Made by a program: the position numbers and the translations under genes. Under the pieces are notes generated by a model, which was not told where the DNA came from, searched no databases, and was given only the letters and a program-made list of their open reading frames with translations. This document shows positions 43,729 to 55,580 of a stretch of DNA of 64,000 nt, piece by piece; within the stretch, counting starts at the first letter, position 1; every line of letters begins with the position of its first letter. The stretch spans positions 1 through 64,000 of the forward strand of contig NBIV01000263.1 of NCBI GenBank assembly GCA_003194525.1. The letters run 5' to 3'. Source of the stretch: Gracilariopsis chorda (lineage: Eukaryota; Rhodophyta; Florideophyceae; Gracilariales; Gracilariaceae).

Positions 43729-45903
43729 GGATCCTTTTAACTCTTTAACTTCGTGCATAGTAGATGCACGTAGAAAAGTATACAAAACTACTTCCTCTGA
43801 TCCCATCAAGCCCTCATTTCGTAAAGGAGTTGGAGCAAAAAGAATGAAGCCTAACAATGTAAGTTGCAGTGGAAAAGCATCAATCCTCGTTTCCGGCCAA
43901 TGTAGCGAATAGGCGGCTGGATGATCGAGCACTGGCTTGGATAAGAAATGATTAGACACGATTCTGTAATGTCACATAACATGATAAACTTTATTACCGG
44001 TGGTACTTTGTCCTCCTTCGTGGTCATTAAGCTTTGGGCCATGTCTGCTTTCTGAGTCTTGTAACTTGGAAACAGATAAGCATCTACGGTGCGGGTTAAG
44101 GGTTAGGCAACTAACCCTGGTAGCGACAGAAGGGCTTAACTTGGAACACTCTCAAGACATTAAAAAATGTAAAATTTTGCACAGCTTTTGGTATCTCCCG
44201 CCTATGGTAGACAAACAAGGGCTTAACTTGAGACAAAGACAAAGCTTGGACTTCTTATCGTCTCTTGAAACTTGTGTTCTGTTTTGGCATAGTGGCAGTG
44301 AATCTTGTTAGTATAAACTGCAATTGTGCAAACTATGGAAAAACTAACTTAGTAGTTGCGGCAGTGTTAACATGACGAACGTTCTTGCTTTCTTTAACGC
44401 AATGCAATGCCAAACGCGTTTGGAGCACGAATTGGAAAAAAAAGCCAACAGCTACACAATAAACGTTAACCAAAACCAAAACGCTTCTTTGTACAGCCTA
44501 TCTGCTATTCTTTCTTCTAAACGGAAGACGCAAAAGCTTTTACCCTTGAGTACTTCACATTCAAGTTTGCAGCCATTTATTGAAGCTACGAAGGGTACAT
44601 TTTTGCCGATTTTGGCACTCCCAAAACCCAAAGCTCCTGCAACTGACATCTTGATAGACATACTCTGTTATCTGCCTTAATTTGGATCTGTACTAGAAGT
44701 CAAATTTTTACAAAACCAAATTTTGCCTAATTACAAAAAAGAAAGACAGGTTTTTCTCATCTTCAGCCACCTTTTTGGCAAAAAATTCGTCTCAACTCCG
44801 TCTCAAGTAAAGCCCTTCTGACCGCTAACCCTTTCAAGTAGAAGCAGGATAGCCTTCTACTGGACCGTTGGTAGCTTTACATAATGAGTGGGGTTGTAAA
44901 ACTTGTCTCGGGCAGCGATGGACGCATTTCGAGAGCCGTTCAAATTTTGAAGAGTGCAAACGCTCGCGAGACGGTAGCACTGCTAGCAATAGATTGCTAA
45001 CCCTTACCAGCCGTTGTTTATATGATACTGAAACACCTTGTTTCCGGCAGCCTTTTAACCTTCCTGAACTCATCCGCGTTCTGCGTACACAAAAGAAAAC
45101 ATGATCTGCATGGGTGCGTCCGCCTATGTCACGACCGACCAGGTGGGCAATGCTTGATCGTTGGTTACCTGTAACTGTACGGCTTTTGCGCAACGTAAGG
45201 AAAGACTTTTAGGACAGTAGAGATCTGAGATTCCCGGAGGGATACGGTGCTTTCCATTCTCGTGAATGCGTGACAAAGTGTTTACCACAGTGAGCCTATG
45301 TAGGTGTGGCGATAACCTTCCTGTTTGCAACGACCAGACCAGGAGCGTACAGACCGATTTGTCAGTGCGATCTTTGTTGCATTTTTCAGCGAGATTCACT
45401 GCGTACCTTAAGCTACCCGTATTGGAAAACACGAGAAGTGGAGTTTGCAATACGAGGGTGCTGAGTTTGTCAGTTGTTCCACCGTGCTGTACTCGTGACG
45501 TTTCTCCAACTAGTCAGGCGCATGCAGATGAGGTAACAAGCTTGCCCAAACACAACTGTTGACGATATGGTCGCTAGAGCTGGAGAAATAAATAGATGAG
45601 TGGAATGAAAATCGTTAAAACACAAAGCCCATGGTTACGAAGGCGAAGGCTCTATGCAAGCAACCAGAACACGGTGTTTGCGATTTATGCAGACAACACA
45701 GGCAGTACGGATTAGCTGAGCGAGGAAGTGCAGGCAATTTGTGTAGTTAGTTGCAAAGTTAGGCCATTCCATGCATGAGTACAGACACGCTCAGCGCCTT
45801 GCTTCCACATGTGTGTCTACGAAGAATGAGTATCAGTGGGTATTGGAAATGGCGCAAGTGTTGGCTGTGGCAAAGAGAAAAGGCCAGGGCGAAGCATTGT
45901 TGG
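43729..45903. other. intergenic region, no gene supported
   Basis: Short frames only. A minus-strand 69-codon frame (44661-44452) and its plus-strand shadow are undecided. The motif gggttaagggttagg and its inverse occur near 44095-44120, and agggcttaacttg recurs at about 44130 and 44218. Confidence 0.35.
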
Positions 45904-47073
45904 TCAGAGCTTGCCGTCCTTTTCGCAGTCCGAGTCAGCGGCACCTTGCGTGACTCGCTCATTCCAGCGCAAACACTGACTCACACTGGTAAACCAGTCG
46001 TTGGTGGTATCAGTCTTACTAAAGGTAGGCACGGACCACGGGGAAACGGTGACAATCACCTTATCACCCTTCATCAATTCCATGCGGTGTCGTCCGTCGA
46101 AACTGACCCAAGCGGTGGCACGTGAATCGCTAGGGACCTTAATTTGGAGAGTGACATGATCAGGAAACAAGACAGGTCTGAATGAAAGCGAGTGCGGGCA
46201 GATGGGTGTGAACAGGATTGCTGGTACGTTGGGGTGAACCATACTGCCACCAGATGAGAGTGAGTACGCGGTGGAACCGGTTGGAGTGGCAACGATGAGG
46301 CCATCAGCCTGGACACGGGTAACAGGACAGTCGTCAGCAAGGACTTCGAGGTTGGAGAGGTACGGGGCGGGTCCGCGGTCAATGACCATTTCGTTGAGAG
46401 CATGGAATTCCTCAGTCTGTCGCGCTGGACCGTCGTGCAAAACGTTGTGCTCAAAGTTGTGGACGCAAGCGGTGCGTTTCTCACAGCGCTGGACGACGCA
46501 TTTCAGACGCATGCGGACGGTAACTGTGTTATTGGCACCGCGCAAAATGGAGGAGATGTGCTGGCGAAAACTGGCAAAGTCAAAGGGGGTGAGAAAACCG
46601 AGAGAGCCCATGTTGAAGGGGACGAAGGGCGGAACGCGAGTGGGGAAATAGCGGTGAAGGACGTGGAAGATGAGGCCATCGCCGCCGAGACAGACGACTA
46701 GGTCCACTTCGGAAGCATCGTAGGAGGTGCGGGCGAGTTCGGGGTCATGGTCGGTGGTGGAGCGCACGGCGGGCGTGCCAGGGGGGCAGAGCGAGAGCAC
46801 GGCGGTGTCGGCGGCGACAAGGACATCGGGAAGGGACTGGAGGTAGGTCAGGAGCTGCGGGAGGGCGGCGCGGGCGCGCTTGGAGTGATGGGAGGCGGCG
46901 ACAAGGATGAGGCGCGGCATATCATCCCAGTAGATGGAGACGCGTCGACGGCGTGGTTCGTTGTTGAGCACGGAGGGCGGGTGACGCTCGACGTGGGTAT
47001 GGCCGTTGTGGTAGTGCGAGGTGACGCGCACATGGCCGGCACGGGAGACGGGCGTGGGTGTTGTGCTTGTCAT
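45904..47073 (-). CDS. NAD kinase
   Basis: Makes NADP from NAD and ATP (EC 2.7.1.23). ATG 47073 opens a His/Arg-rich N-terminal extension of about 50 residues, then PRLILVAASHHSKRARAAL. The nucleotide-binding motif VVCLGGDGLIFHVLHRYFP has GGDG at residues 130-133. Further motifs are PFNMGSLGFLTPF, FHALNEMVIDRG with the conserved Asn-Glu, and VATPTGSTAYSLSSGGSMVH. The 389-residue length is normal for a eukaryotic member. The N-terminus could be a targeting peptide but is not typical. Intact, no intron. Confidence 0.95.
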   Translation of the reverse strand: MTSTTPTPVSRAGHVRVTSHYHNGHTHVERHPPSVLNNEPRRRRVSIYWDDMPRLILVAASHHSKRARAALPQLLTYLQSLPDVLVAADTAVLSLCPPGTPAVRSTTDHDPELARTSYDASEVDLVVCLGGDGLIFHVLHRYFPTRVPPFVPFNMGSLGFLTPFDFASFRQHISSILRGANNTVTVRMRLKCVVQRCEKRTACVHNFEHNVLHDGPARQTEEFHALNEMVIDRGPAPYLSNLEVLADDCPVTRVQADGLIVATPTGSTAYSLSSGGSMVHPNVPAILFTPICPHSLSFRPVLFPDHVTLQIKVPSDSRATAWVSFDGRHRMELMKGDKVIVTVSPWSVPTFSKTDTTNDWFTSVSQCLRWNERVTQGAADSDCEKDGKL

Positions 47074-47369
47074 GGACGACAGCAGCGCGACGTTGTTTGA
47101 TTACGCGACTGAGCGCCTCGCTTTCGCGCGCGCGACCGGTGCAGCCCTTTGAACATATACCACTCGCCGCCCGTTCGCCCCCGCAGTGCTGCGCGTCCGC
47201 TTGATGTAAGCTTGAGACTCTATCGCTCCACGTACCGTTGTACAAAAAGCAGGTGATCACAGCCTCTCCCATGACAGCCTCTGAGTGACACAGCGTCACC
47301 GCATGTGCTACATCTGTCAACCTGTACAGTAATTGTAGCAATTCTGGACTGTAAGCACCTACTGTTGAA
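47074..47369. promoter_or_regulatory. upstream region of the NAD kinase gene
   Basis: GC-rich just upstream of the start (gcgcgcgcgaccggtg near 47128), then falling sharply in GC at about 47370. No frame of interest. Confidence 0.35.
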
Positions 47370-48358
47370 ACAAAAACACATAAAAGAAAAAGAGAAGTGT
47401 CTTTAATTTAAACTTTGGTGGGGAGGTACTTAAAGACACTCTGAACCACTCTAAGTTGGTTGAGGAAGAAGGAGAGAGAGGCGCAGTGAACCGCGGTAAC
47501 TTTCTTTCCCTCAGATAGAACGCACAGTACTGCATACACCTCAATAAAATAATATTTGACATGATAATATAATCTATCCATCGTTATGCTTATAAATTGA
47601 AAAAATGTTCTTCAGAAATTTGGAACTTGATTTGGATTTTGTTTCAAGTTTTTGCAATTGCTCATGCTTTCATTGCTTTTAAAGCATGATTTCATAATAC
47701 TTACTCTCCTTTCAAATCATTATTTGTCCTATTATAATCCGCTCTTCTGTTACCATGGTATACGAATATTTTTATGGATACAAAACGTTAAGTAAATCTA
47801 TATTCTGAATAAAATGAGCAATAGTTGATTGTTTTCCAGTTTTACTAATGCAGTTTCAACTTTTGACTTGAATGTATTCTTGCTCTTTAAATGTTCGATT
47901 TTACCAACTGTGAAGCAGTACTAGAATACTACACATTCTAGGTATTCATCATCAAATGTACCTGATAGACTTAGTTGAAATAGTTTGAAGATCTTCACAA
48001 GTATTTTAAACTGTGGTGTAGTCTCAATAAATGGTCCGACGATTTAATAGCATCTCAGACAAACGTGCATGGAATTCTATATGTAACCTGGGAAATTCTG
48101 AGATTGAACTAGTTTGACTCCCCAACTCTCAATACATTTTCCGGAGATGAAGAAGCAAAGGAATTCAATATCTGAATTCCGATTAAGGAAGTCAATGGTA
48201 AAACGCATCATTGATAAAGTGTTTGGATGCTTAGTTTCTAATCATCTCTGAGTTGACGGTGGTGATTACTGTGTGACTATTAACCCAATGATTCTCAGTA
48301 TCGTCCCGGTTTTTATAGTGAACAAGGTATTCGATCTTGCCCTTGCAAATGCGGTGGT
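47370..48358. other. AT-rich tract, possible Gypsy LTR
   Basis: About 1 kb is visibly poorer in G+C than anything else in the window and has no coding frame. It directly follows, in minus sense, the C-terminal end of a Gypsy pol relic, the position of a 3' LTR or 3' UTR. No second copy is present in the window to prove it. Confidence 0.4.
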
Positions 48359-48665
48359 CTAGTATCTAATCAACACTGATGTCCTCCTTCTGGAAGACTC
48401 GTTTCTTTGCACTTTCTTCTTAATGTTCCCTGATTTTGCGTTCTCATGATATGAATTCAACGAAGATACATGAGCGGTAGGATGAATTTGTTCCAACGCC
48501 TTCGGTAATTCTAGTTCATAGGCTCCAGAGTCTGCGAATACTTTTTTGACGGAGTAAGGTCCTAAAGTCTTGGGAGATTGCTTTTTGACTTGACCTGAAT
48601 TTAAGTCTAGATCTCGCTTATCCTGGAGCACTGTATCGCCTTCCTTGAAGACTCATTCTTTTCGA
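48359..48665 (-). pseudogene. Ty3/Gypsy integrase C-terminal relic
   Basis: The frame reads FKEGDTVLQDKRDLDLNSG, KKQSPKTLGPYSVKKV, AYELELPKALEQIHPTAHVS and SLNSYH, the standard GPY/F end of a Gypsy integrase. An in-frame TGA lies just upstream (near 48650), and earlier text (ALLYKSNLKMIENTDH) continues the family pattern. The rest of pol is missing. Confidence 0.65.
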
Positions 48666-48669
48666 TTGT

Positions 48670-49029
48670 GGTCTGTGTTCTCAATCATTTTTAGATTGCT
48701 TTTGTAGAGCAATGCGTATGCGCATACCCTCTAGGAGAGGTTGATCATGAGTTTTCAGTACACACGTGGCATCGGCTCAACTCAAGTATGAGTGCACCCT
48801 GTGACTTTTTGAGTGAAACTCGATATGAATTCTATTTCGTATTTTTGGAAGCTTCGTGGGTGCTTTCTATGATATCTGGAATGTATGGACGCGTGGTACG
48901 CGTGCGGATGTTATTCACGGCGGGCATGACCCACATGTGTCTTGTCGCGCCGTGGCCGGCCTTGCCACTCAGTGACACAAATGTGTGGTCCACACGTTTG
49001 TCAAACTACATTAGTAGTATTCATAGTTT
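48670..49029. other. no gene; short inverted repeats
   Basis: It contains acaaatgtgtggtccacacgtttgt near 48978, a hairpin with 11 of 12 paired positions, and other small palindromes. No coding frame. Confidence 0.4.
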
Positions 49030-50545
49030 TATTATGACTGTGGTGCAATGCCCCAAAGGGGAAAAACACCGAAAGACGTTCGGGATCTTCCTCTCACGAG
49101 GTGAACCAAGTTGGGTAGAGCCTTCCCAGAGGTGTCACGGCGAAGCCGGTTTGTAAGACCAGGGACACCTGTCGCGACTTGCGCAGGGAGGTGAAGGCGA
49201 AGAATCGGTAGCCGCGTGAGCGGGGTGTGATCCTCAGTAGAGGTATGTTTCCACGTAAGTGGGGAAGTGTGAGCGGGTGCACACAGGAAGGGCCGCGGGT
49301 AGCGGGATGTACTACCCTGAAAGGGGGAAAGGAGGAAGACCGGGCGAGGGTGAGTCGCGAGAGCGACGAACAAATACGGCAATGCCAGTGGACAGGACTC
49401 CCTATACAGGGCGAAACACCAATGTGATTGGAACAATTATACTCCCAAGTATGGGCCTCTTTAGATGTGCAAGGGGGTTAGATGTCCCGTGGTCCACGGC
49501 GTTTCCCTCCAAGGAGGAGTAGAGCACGAGCGCAAGCGGTAACAACTAGAGCCAATTCCCCAGGTTGGGGTCCCTTGTTGGGGAAGGTTTACTGGTGCGA
49601 CGGCAGTGCGCCGTCGCACTAAGTACTAGCTTCCCAGAAATGGGTGTGAAAATAATAAATAATATTTACTAAAATACTCCACATTTCGTGGCAACATCCA
49701 CTACTGTGGCCAACCGCCAATTGGCCCAAAACCGTGTCCCACGTGTCCATACCCACCATTGTGGGGCGTAGTTCATACACACACTACACAACCGATAATA
49801 TCGGGAAAACGATCAAGTACCAAGAATCCCTCCCTGAGGGCGTTGCATTTCAATGACGCCGTAGTACTTGAGGGAGGACGGCGCTGCCGTTTCACCCTAA
49901 AGTTAAGCTCAGCTGTGATTCGGATCTGAGTTTATCGACTGCGCGAAGTGACTGACTCCGTCCTGGGGTTTCATCCCGTTTGGTCTCGTTATACGCACCG
50001 GCACAGTATGAACCGGAACCGCTGATCTGTCTTACCACATAGGTTTGCCCAGTTTTCACTGCTTTTACCGTATTGGTTTTTTTTGTGGTAACAGATAGTC
50101 GTTCGACTTACTATTCAGTATTGCCGTGCTGGCTGAATACGCAACACCCCCACCGCCGGATCTCCTTGGCTTTTCGCACGACCCGCCAGGTTGTGCCCTT
50201 TTCCGTGGTTCCTTCCATCTTTTTCCCCTTTTCTCTTTTCAATCCCGTGGACCATGACACCGCTTACACAGACCTGTTCACTGATTTGACCAGCTGGTAA
50301 CCCAATTCTCGGTAACACCTCCGTCGGTATAGCCGGAAGCCACTTTCGTTTTTCACCCGAACACCATGTGGTACGGAGGGCCCTGACCCTGCTCCTATCT
50401 CGCAAGAGAGCAAGGCCGCGAACAACTTGAGAGGATCTTCTGCCTACGGATATTGCTCCAGAAGTGGTCTCCCGACCTAGAATCGGTTTACCTACAGTTG
50501 GTTTGATCACTTTGTGCATTTCTGTGCTGTACTCTTTTTTTGGAA
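49030..50545. other. GC-rich, hairpin-rich tract of unknown nature
   Basis: About 1.5 kb has no convincing protein frame (frames on both strands overlap, with unbalanced composition) but many short inverted repeats: gtgcgacggc...gccgtcgcac (49592-49618), ggcgttg...caatgacgcc near 49840, and ccccaaagggg near 49052. The text resembles a structured RNA more than a gene. I tried rRNA, tRNA, group I and group II intron and ribozyme consensus motifs and none fits. It ends where the 228-bp repeat family begins. Confidence 0.4.
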
Positions 50546-50555
50546 AAGTCTATCA

Positions 50556-50790
50556 AAATCGTTAGTAGTGTTGCAAGTAAGTTTGGGTTTCCGCTGGGTT
50601 TTGAGGGGTGTCGGCAAGCGCTTGGTTCTGACACAAAACGTTGAACGAGTGGTGGAATGGCCGTATGTACGTTTTTCATGCCTTCAGTGGATGACGAAGC
50701 GCTATGCGCTGGTTATGAAACAAACGCTTGACCTCAAAAAACCTGGCTAAGTTTTATAGATTGCTCTGTTCTGCTAAAGCCCAAGCGCAT
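50556..50790 (+). repeat. 228-bp repeat family, single upstream copy
   Basis: Matches the units of the array at 54437-55580 (tagtagtgttgcaagtaag, gcttggttctgac, aaacgcttgacctc). It is followed by a spacer to 50948 that is itself repeated at 55580-55740, just before a gene fragment. Confidence 0.85.
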
Positions 50791-50948
50791 ACTTCAAAAC
50801 ATTAAGACTTGACATCGCCGTTTGCGCTTGGTTTTAAGCATATATGGCACGTGCCACATGCGTGTTGTGTAAGTAGCGTAATTGAGTCCATGTTTAAAGG
50901 TTTAGCGCGCCAATACAGGGTGCCCCAGCGCTTGGTTTTAGCCATGAT

Positions 50949-53900
50949 TTGTCAGAACCTTGTAAGGAGGTCCTGAAAGTGCGCGCGCACGCATATCTGC
51001 GTGTTGTAGGCTTTGGAAGGATGGTTTCTAAGCTGGTTAACGCAGACGCGTTCAGGCCCGGCAAAGAAGTGACGTTGATCTTCGTGGATGGGAAGGTTGC
51101 TGGCGAGGCTCTTCTGTTCTTGCATGATGGACAGCTTAGCCGTACGCTCCATGGGCATGCTCTTTCGGAGAACGCCAGACCAAACAAGGATTTGGTGGTT
51201 GTGCACCGCGTTAGCACAACAGGTGACCGTGGTGTGGTGTACCCTTATCCATTCAAAGGGGGCGAAGACCCACCGAAGCATTTGTCTGACATTCATCGTG
51301 GACTGTTCGTGGCGTGGGGTTTACCGTTGATGCGTCCGCGTCGAAGTGTGTCAGCTTCTGTGCCATGAAGAAGTCAAATCCCAAGGGCAAGCGGTTCAAG
51401 GAGAGCGGTTTCATGTGGGCGTTCTGTGTGGGCATCCCCGCGGGCTGGTGGCACGAGAGCGAATGTTAGAAGCAGTGTTCATCCGGATACTGGACCTTGA
51501 CGCATGAAAATTCCGGGCCGTGCCGTTGTTTTACAGTCGAAACGTCCGGCGATGCGTCCCTTGTTGAAATCTGGTACAGTGCCCAGCTCTGCTTCAGATG
51601 CTATGGTGCCTACCTCACAAACAGCCCCAGGGTAGAGTTCTAGTGCAGATGGTCGGATTCCTGCGACGCACCCTTCACGTGGGTCGGCCGCCGGAAGCTC
51701 TTGTGTTGCAGGTAGCAGTAGGGGACGTGCAGGCACGCCGCATCGTGCGCCGAGTGTAGCGAGCACCAAGACACTACAGCCGATGCCATCGCTTTCGTTG
51801 CCGGCAACGGTGCGTGGAGGATATGGGGAAGACGAATACTAACTGGAGCGCATGTCATTGGCGTCACCCGGTACTGCTCTCCGTAGTTCTGGAAGAGGTA
51901 GTGCGAACCAGAGGGGTGAAAGTTATGGAAATTATGGTGGTGACGGTGCCGTTGGAGGGTAGTGTGAACGAAGGCGATGTCGAACCGTTGGTGGATATAG
52001 GCACTTGCAATGTGTACGAACGTATCAAAGTCAGTGATTATGAAGTACAGGAATATATAATTGGGTTAGACTTCATTGATGATTCTAGCTTCAGTCCGCG
52101 TGGTGTGAGTGAGAATAATTTGCAGCAACTGGAAGAGCAGTTTGACTGGAAGGGTTTGCTGTATTCGTCTGGAATGATGAGTGTTACCGTGGACATAAAC
52201 GGGCGTCCTTTGGAGGACAGATTTGTGGAGAACGGGCGTATTGTTCGATGTGTTGAACTCAATGATGGCAGCACCGTCGAATTATACATCGGCGTCGGCA
52301 GGCTAAATCGGAGTTGTGGCTGCAGATCACGCAAGCGTTGTGCGTGTTGATGTGGAAGAGGCGAGATGGTAAGGACCTCACTCCGAGTGAGATTCTTCGG
52401 CTTCAAACATTATTGAATGATACCTCGTCTGCGGTGCTGAAGATGCGCTTTGCAGATCGCGTACACTCCACATTTAGTATGTTAGGAACCGTACAAGTAG
52501 AACTCAGAGTAAGTGCAGAAGAAATTACTCCCTCGCATTTAGGAGGTGTTCTGACGTCGAGCGAGGTGATTGAGAAGTTAGAAACACGTCAGCTTCTTTG
52601 CTTTGTTGATGTAGGTCTGAAATAGCCCACCTGCCTGCGCTTCTACTGGTTTTTGAAAAGATGTATGAGGAGCAGCCCGCCATCGGGCTCACACACGATT
52701 CCAGTGATATGCTACTGAAACTGAATGTTCGTGACTTCTTATTCGCGATGGAATGCCTCAAGTTTTATACGGGACCGAAGGGCCCCGACATTCGGGGTGG
52801 GTTTGAGCTGGTGCAGTCGTACTTTTACAGCCGGGTGGTTGCGTTCAGCCGCGAAATTAAGTTGTGGGCTCGCGCCCTTAGTCTTGATGTGGAGGAATTT
52901 CTACGACAGGAAATTACGATGTCCGCGGTTGCAAACGGAACGACCACAGTCGAGGCTTTCGGCGTTGAACAAGTCAACAGGTTCGTGAAGGTGCCGCGTA
53001 TGGATTTGCGTGAAGTAACCATTGGGCGGGGTGTGAGCGCGTTCAAGGGTAAGCTGGGGAATTGGATGCCCGAGTTGTGCGTTAATGCTGAAGGTGAAGG
53101 CCAGGGCGATGTAGAGCTTTCAAAAGCCGCTGCATCCGTCCAGCAAGAGGCCGAGCATATGGACATTGCAGTTCAGGATGTCGAACGAGCTGGGGAGGAC
53201 TGGGAGGTTGAAATGGTGAGTTGAACGCCACGAAGTTCAGCACCGATATATAGTTTTCATTAAAGAGGCGGCTCGAGTAGCTCGAGGGGCGTACGACGAA
53301 GCCTCTGGCGCCGCCGTAACGTAAGGACCGTGGTGACTCGTGCATCTTCTGTGGATGCCCGCAGCACTTTGCGCCGCGGTCCTATTCGAAAGGCTGGTAG
53401 AAGAGCGGTCGGTTGCCACCCGCAACCGTACGTTTCCTTCAAAGTTTGGACACTGAAGGATGGCGTATGTTGTTCAGGGAGAACAACATTCGTGGTGTGG
53501 GGATCGTGAACGAAGAAGAGGAAGGCACCGAGGACGAGGAAGATGGTAGTGATGGTGACGACGCTTTTCGAGCGGACGGCGGTGAAGAGGATGTTGTGGA
53601 ACGGGTATTCGACGACGCAAATCCGGGAGAGTGGCCCAGCACGCTCACTCTGAGCGAGCCGTACGAATCGGAAGATGCGTATCCTCGTTGGTGCAATTAT
53701 GCCGTTATGCCTCCTGGTCTTTGGCCTAAGAACGAGAATAGCATCCAACATTTCCTCCCGTGGTTCAAGGACATTCTCATTCGGCCTGGACATCGCGCCG
53801 AAGTGCTCACGGAAGACGAACTGCAGAATGTACACCACACGGTGTACTGGCATGCCGCAAAGCATTCCTACAATGAATTCGGTTGGGCGATCATAGGCGT

Positions 53901-54425
53901 GCTTGGAGGTCTACAGCCAAGTGGGAAAAAGAGCGCTGGCGTTGTAAAGGTGGGCGGTGGTCAGCCTCTGGAAACCGAAATACAATATATGGACTCTTTG
54001 GGTGTGCAGTGTCTCGCAAAAAACGGCAGGAGAAGAAGTAGAAAGGATTCTGCGTTCTTTCCGGGTTTGAGATTGATTTAGACTGTCCGTTAGGGTAGAG
54101 GTCCATGAAGATGTGTCTTAGTGTTACAAACTACAGTAAGCAACCGGATTTGCGAGTGGAGTCGGACCGAACGTATTGGAACGCCATCATCAATACCGGA
54201 AAAAGCGTGGATGGTGCGGAAATTGCGAAAGGGGAAGGGCGCTTTATAGCGAAGCGTAATGGAATTTTGCACGCGATGGAAAGCGAAGAGGGCACGCATT
54301 GGGTGGTGAAGAAGCGAACCCTTCTGGATGCTCGGTTGGGGCAAGTAGCCGCAGCGTTGCGATTCGCGAAGAAACGAGATTTGGGTACAAGGACCATGTA
54401 GGCCCCACATACTGAGGGACGAGTA
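50949..54425 (+). pseudogene. second, diverged copy of the oxygenase-element gene (oxygenase end missing)
   Basis: Pieces at 50949-51368, 51814-52350, 52314-52625, 52661-53224, 53413-54081 and 54105-54425 align in order with the left gene of the 10.7-19.2 kb element. Examples (here against there): LSRTLHGHALSENARPNKDL with LRRSLHNHSLSSTQRPGEDL; QPAIGLTHDSSDMLL with TPQIGINHVSSDILL; VHHTVYWHAAKHSYNEFG with GHHPVYWSASSNMHKEMG; LLDARLGQVAAALRF with MLDARLGRIAAALGL. Identity is moderate, so the copies parted long ago. A TAG (54399-54401) replaces a Tyr before APHTEGR. The match stops there, at the edge of the 228-bp repeats, so the HxD oxygenase core is absent. Several frameshifts separate the pieces. 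Confidence 0.75.
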
Positions 54426-54436
54426 ATGGCAACGTC

Positions 54437-55580
54437 TTATAGTAGTGTTTCAAGTGTATTTGGGTTTGCGCTTGGTTTTGAGGGGTGTCGGCAAGCGCTT
54501 GGTTCTGACTCAAACCGTTGAACGATTGGTGGAATGGCTGTATGTAGGTTTTTCATGCCTTCAGTGGATGACGAAGCGCAGTGCACCGGTTATGAAACAA
54601 ACACTGGAGCTCCAAAAATCTGGCTAGATTTTATAGATTGCTTGGTTCGTCTAAAAACCAAGCACTTATAGTAATGTTGGAAGTAAGTTTGGGTTTGGGC
54701 TTGGTTTTGAAGGGTGTCTGCAAATGCTTGGTTCTGACAAAAATTGTTGAACCAGTGATGGAGTCGCTGTTTGTACGTTTTTCATTCCATCAGTTGATGA
54801 CGAAGCGCTGTGTGACGGTTATGAATCAAACACTTGAGCTAAAAAAATCAGGGTAAATTTTATAGATTGCTCGGTTCGTCTAAAACCCAGGGGCGTATAG
54901 TAGTGTTGCAATGAAGTTTGGGTCTTCGCTTGGTTTTGAGGGGTGTCAGCAAGCGCTTGGTTCTGACGCAAACCGTTGAACGAGTGGTGGAATCGCTCTA
55001 TGAAATTCTTTAATGCCTTCAGGTGATGATGAAGCTCTGTGTGCCAAAAAGAATCAAACGCTTGAGCTCAAAAAACCTGAGTAAATTTTATATATTGCTT
55101 GGTTCGTCTAAAAACCAAGCGCCTATAGTAGTGTTGCAAGGAAGTTTGGGTTTCCTCTTGGTATTGAGGGGTATCAGCAAACACTTGGTTTTGACGCAAA
55201 ACGTTGAAAGAGTGGTGAAATCGCTGTATGTACGTTTGTCATGCATTCAGTGTATGACAAAGCGCTTTGTGGCGGTTATGAATCAAATGCTTGAGCCCAA
55301 AAAACCTGGTTATGTTTATACATTGCTTGGTTCCTCCTAACACCAAGCGCCTGTAGTAGTGTTTCATGTATGTTTGGGTTTTCGCTTGGTTTTGAGAGGT
55401 GTCAGCAAGCGCTTGGTTTTGTCGAAACACATTGAACAAGTGGTGGAATGGCTGTATGTACTCTCATGTCTTCAGTGGATGATGAAGGGCTGTGAGCTGT
55501 TCATGAAACAAACGCTTGACCTCAAAAACCCTGCCTAAGTTTTATAGGTTGCTCGGTTCGGCTAAAACCCAAGCACATAC
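54437..55580 (+). repeat. five tandem 228-bp repeats
   Basis: Units begin at about 54437, 54665, 54893, 55122 and 55350, each opening c-tatagtagtgtt. Each holds gcttggttttgaggggtgtc near its start and a short complement (aaaaccaagc) near its end, so each unit has internal pairing ability. Units differ by scattered substitutions. Confidence 0.9.

Noticed and set aside
44090-44125. Telomere-like gggttaagggttagg
   Set aside because: It is only two or three units, with an inverted copy alongside. Too short to be interstitial telomere.
49030-50545. Group II intron, ribosomal RNA or ribozyme
   Set aside because: I looked for a domain V hairpin, GTGCG start with partner motifs, hammerhead and HDV cores and rRNA landmarks. 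Only isolated fragments match, so no call is made.
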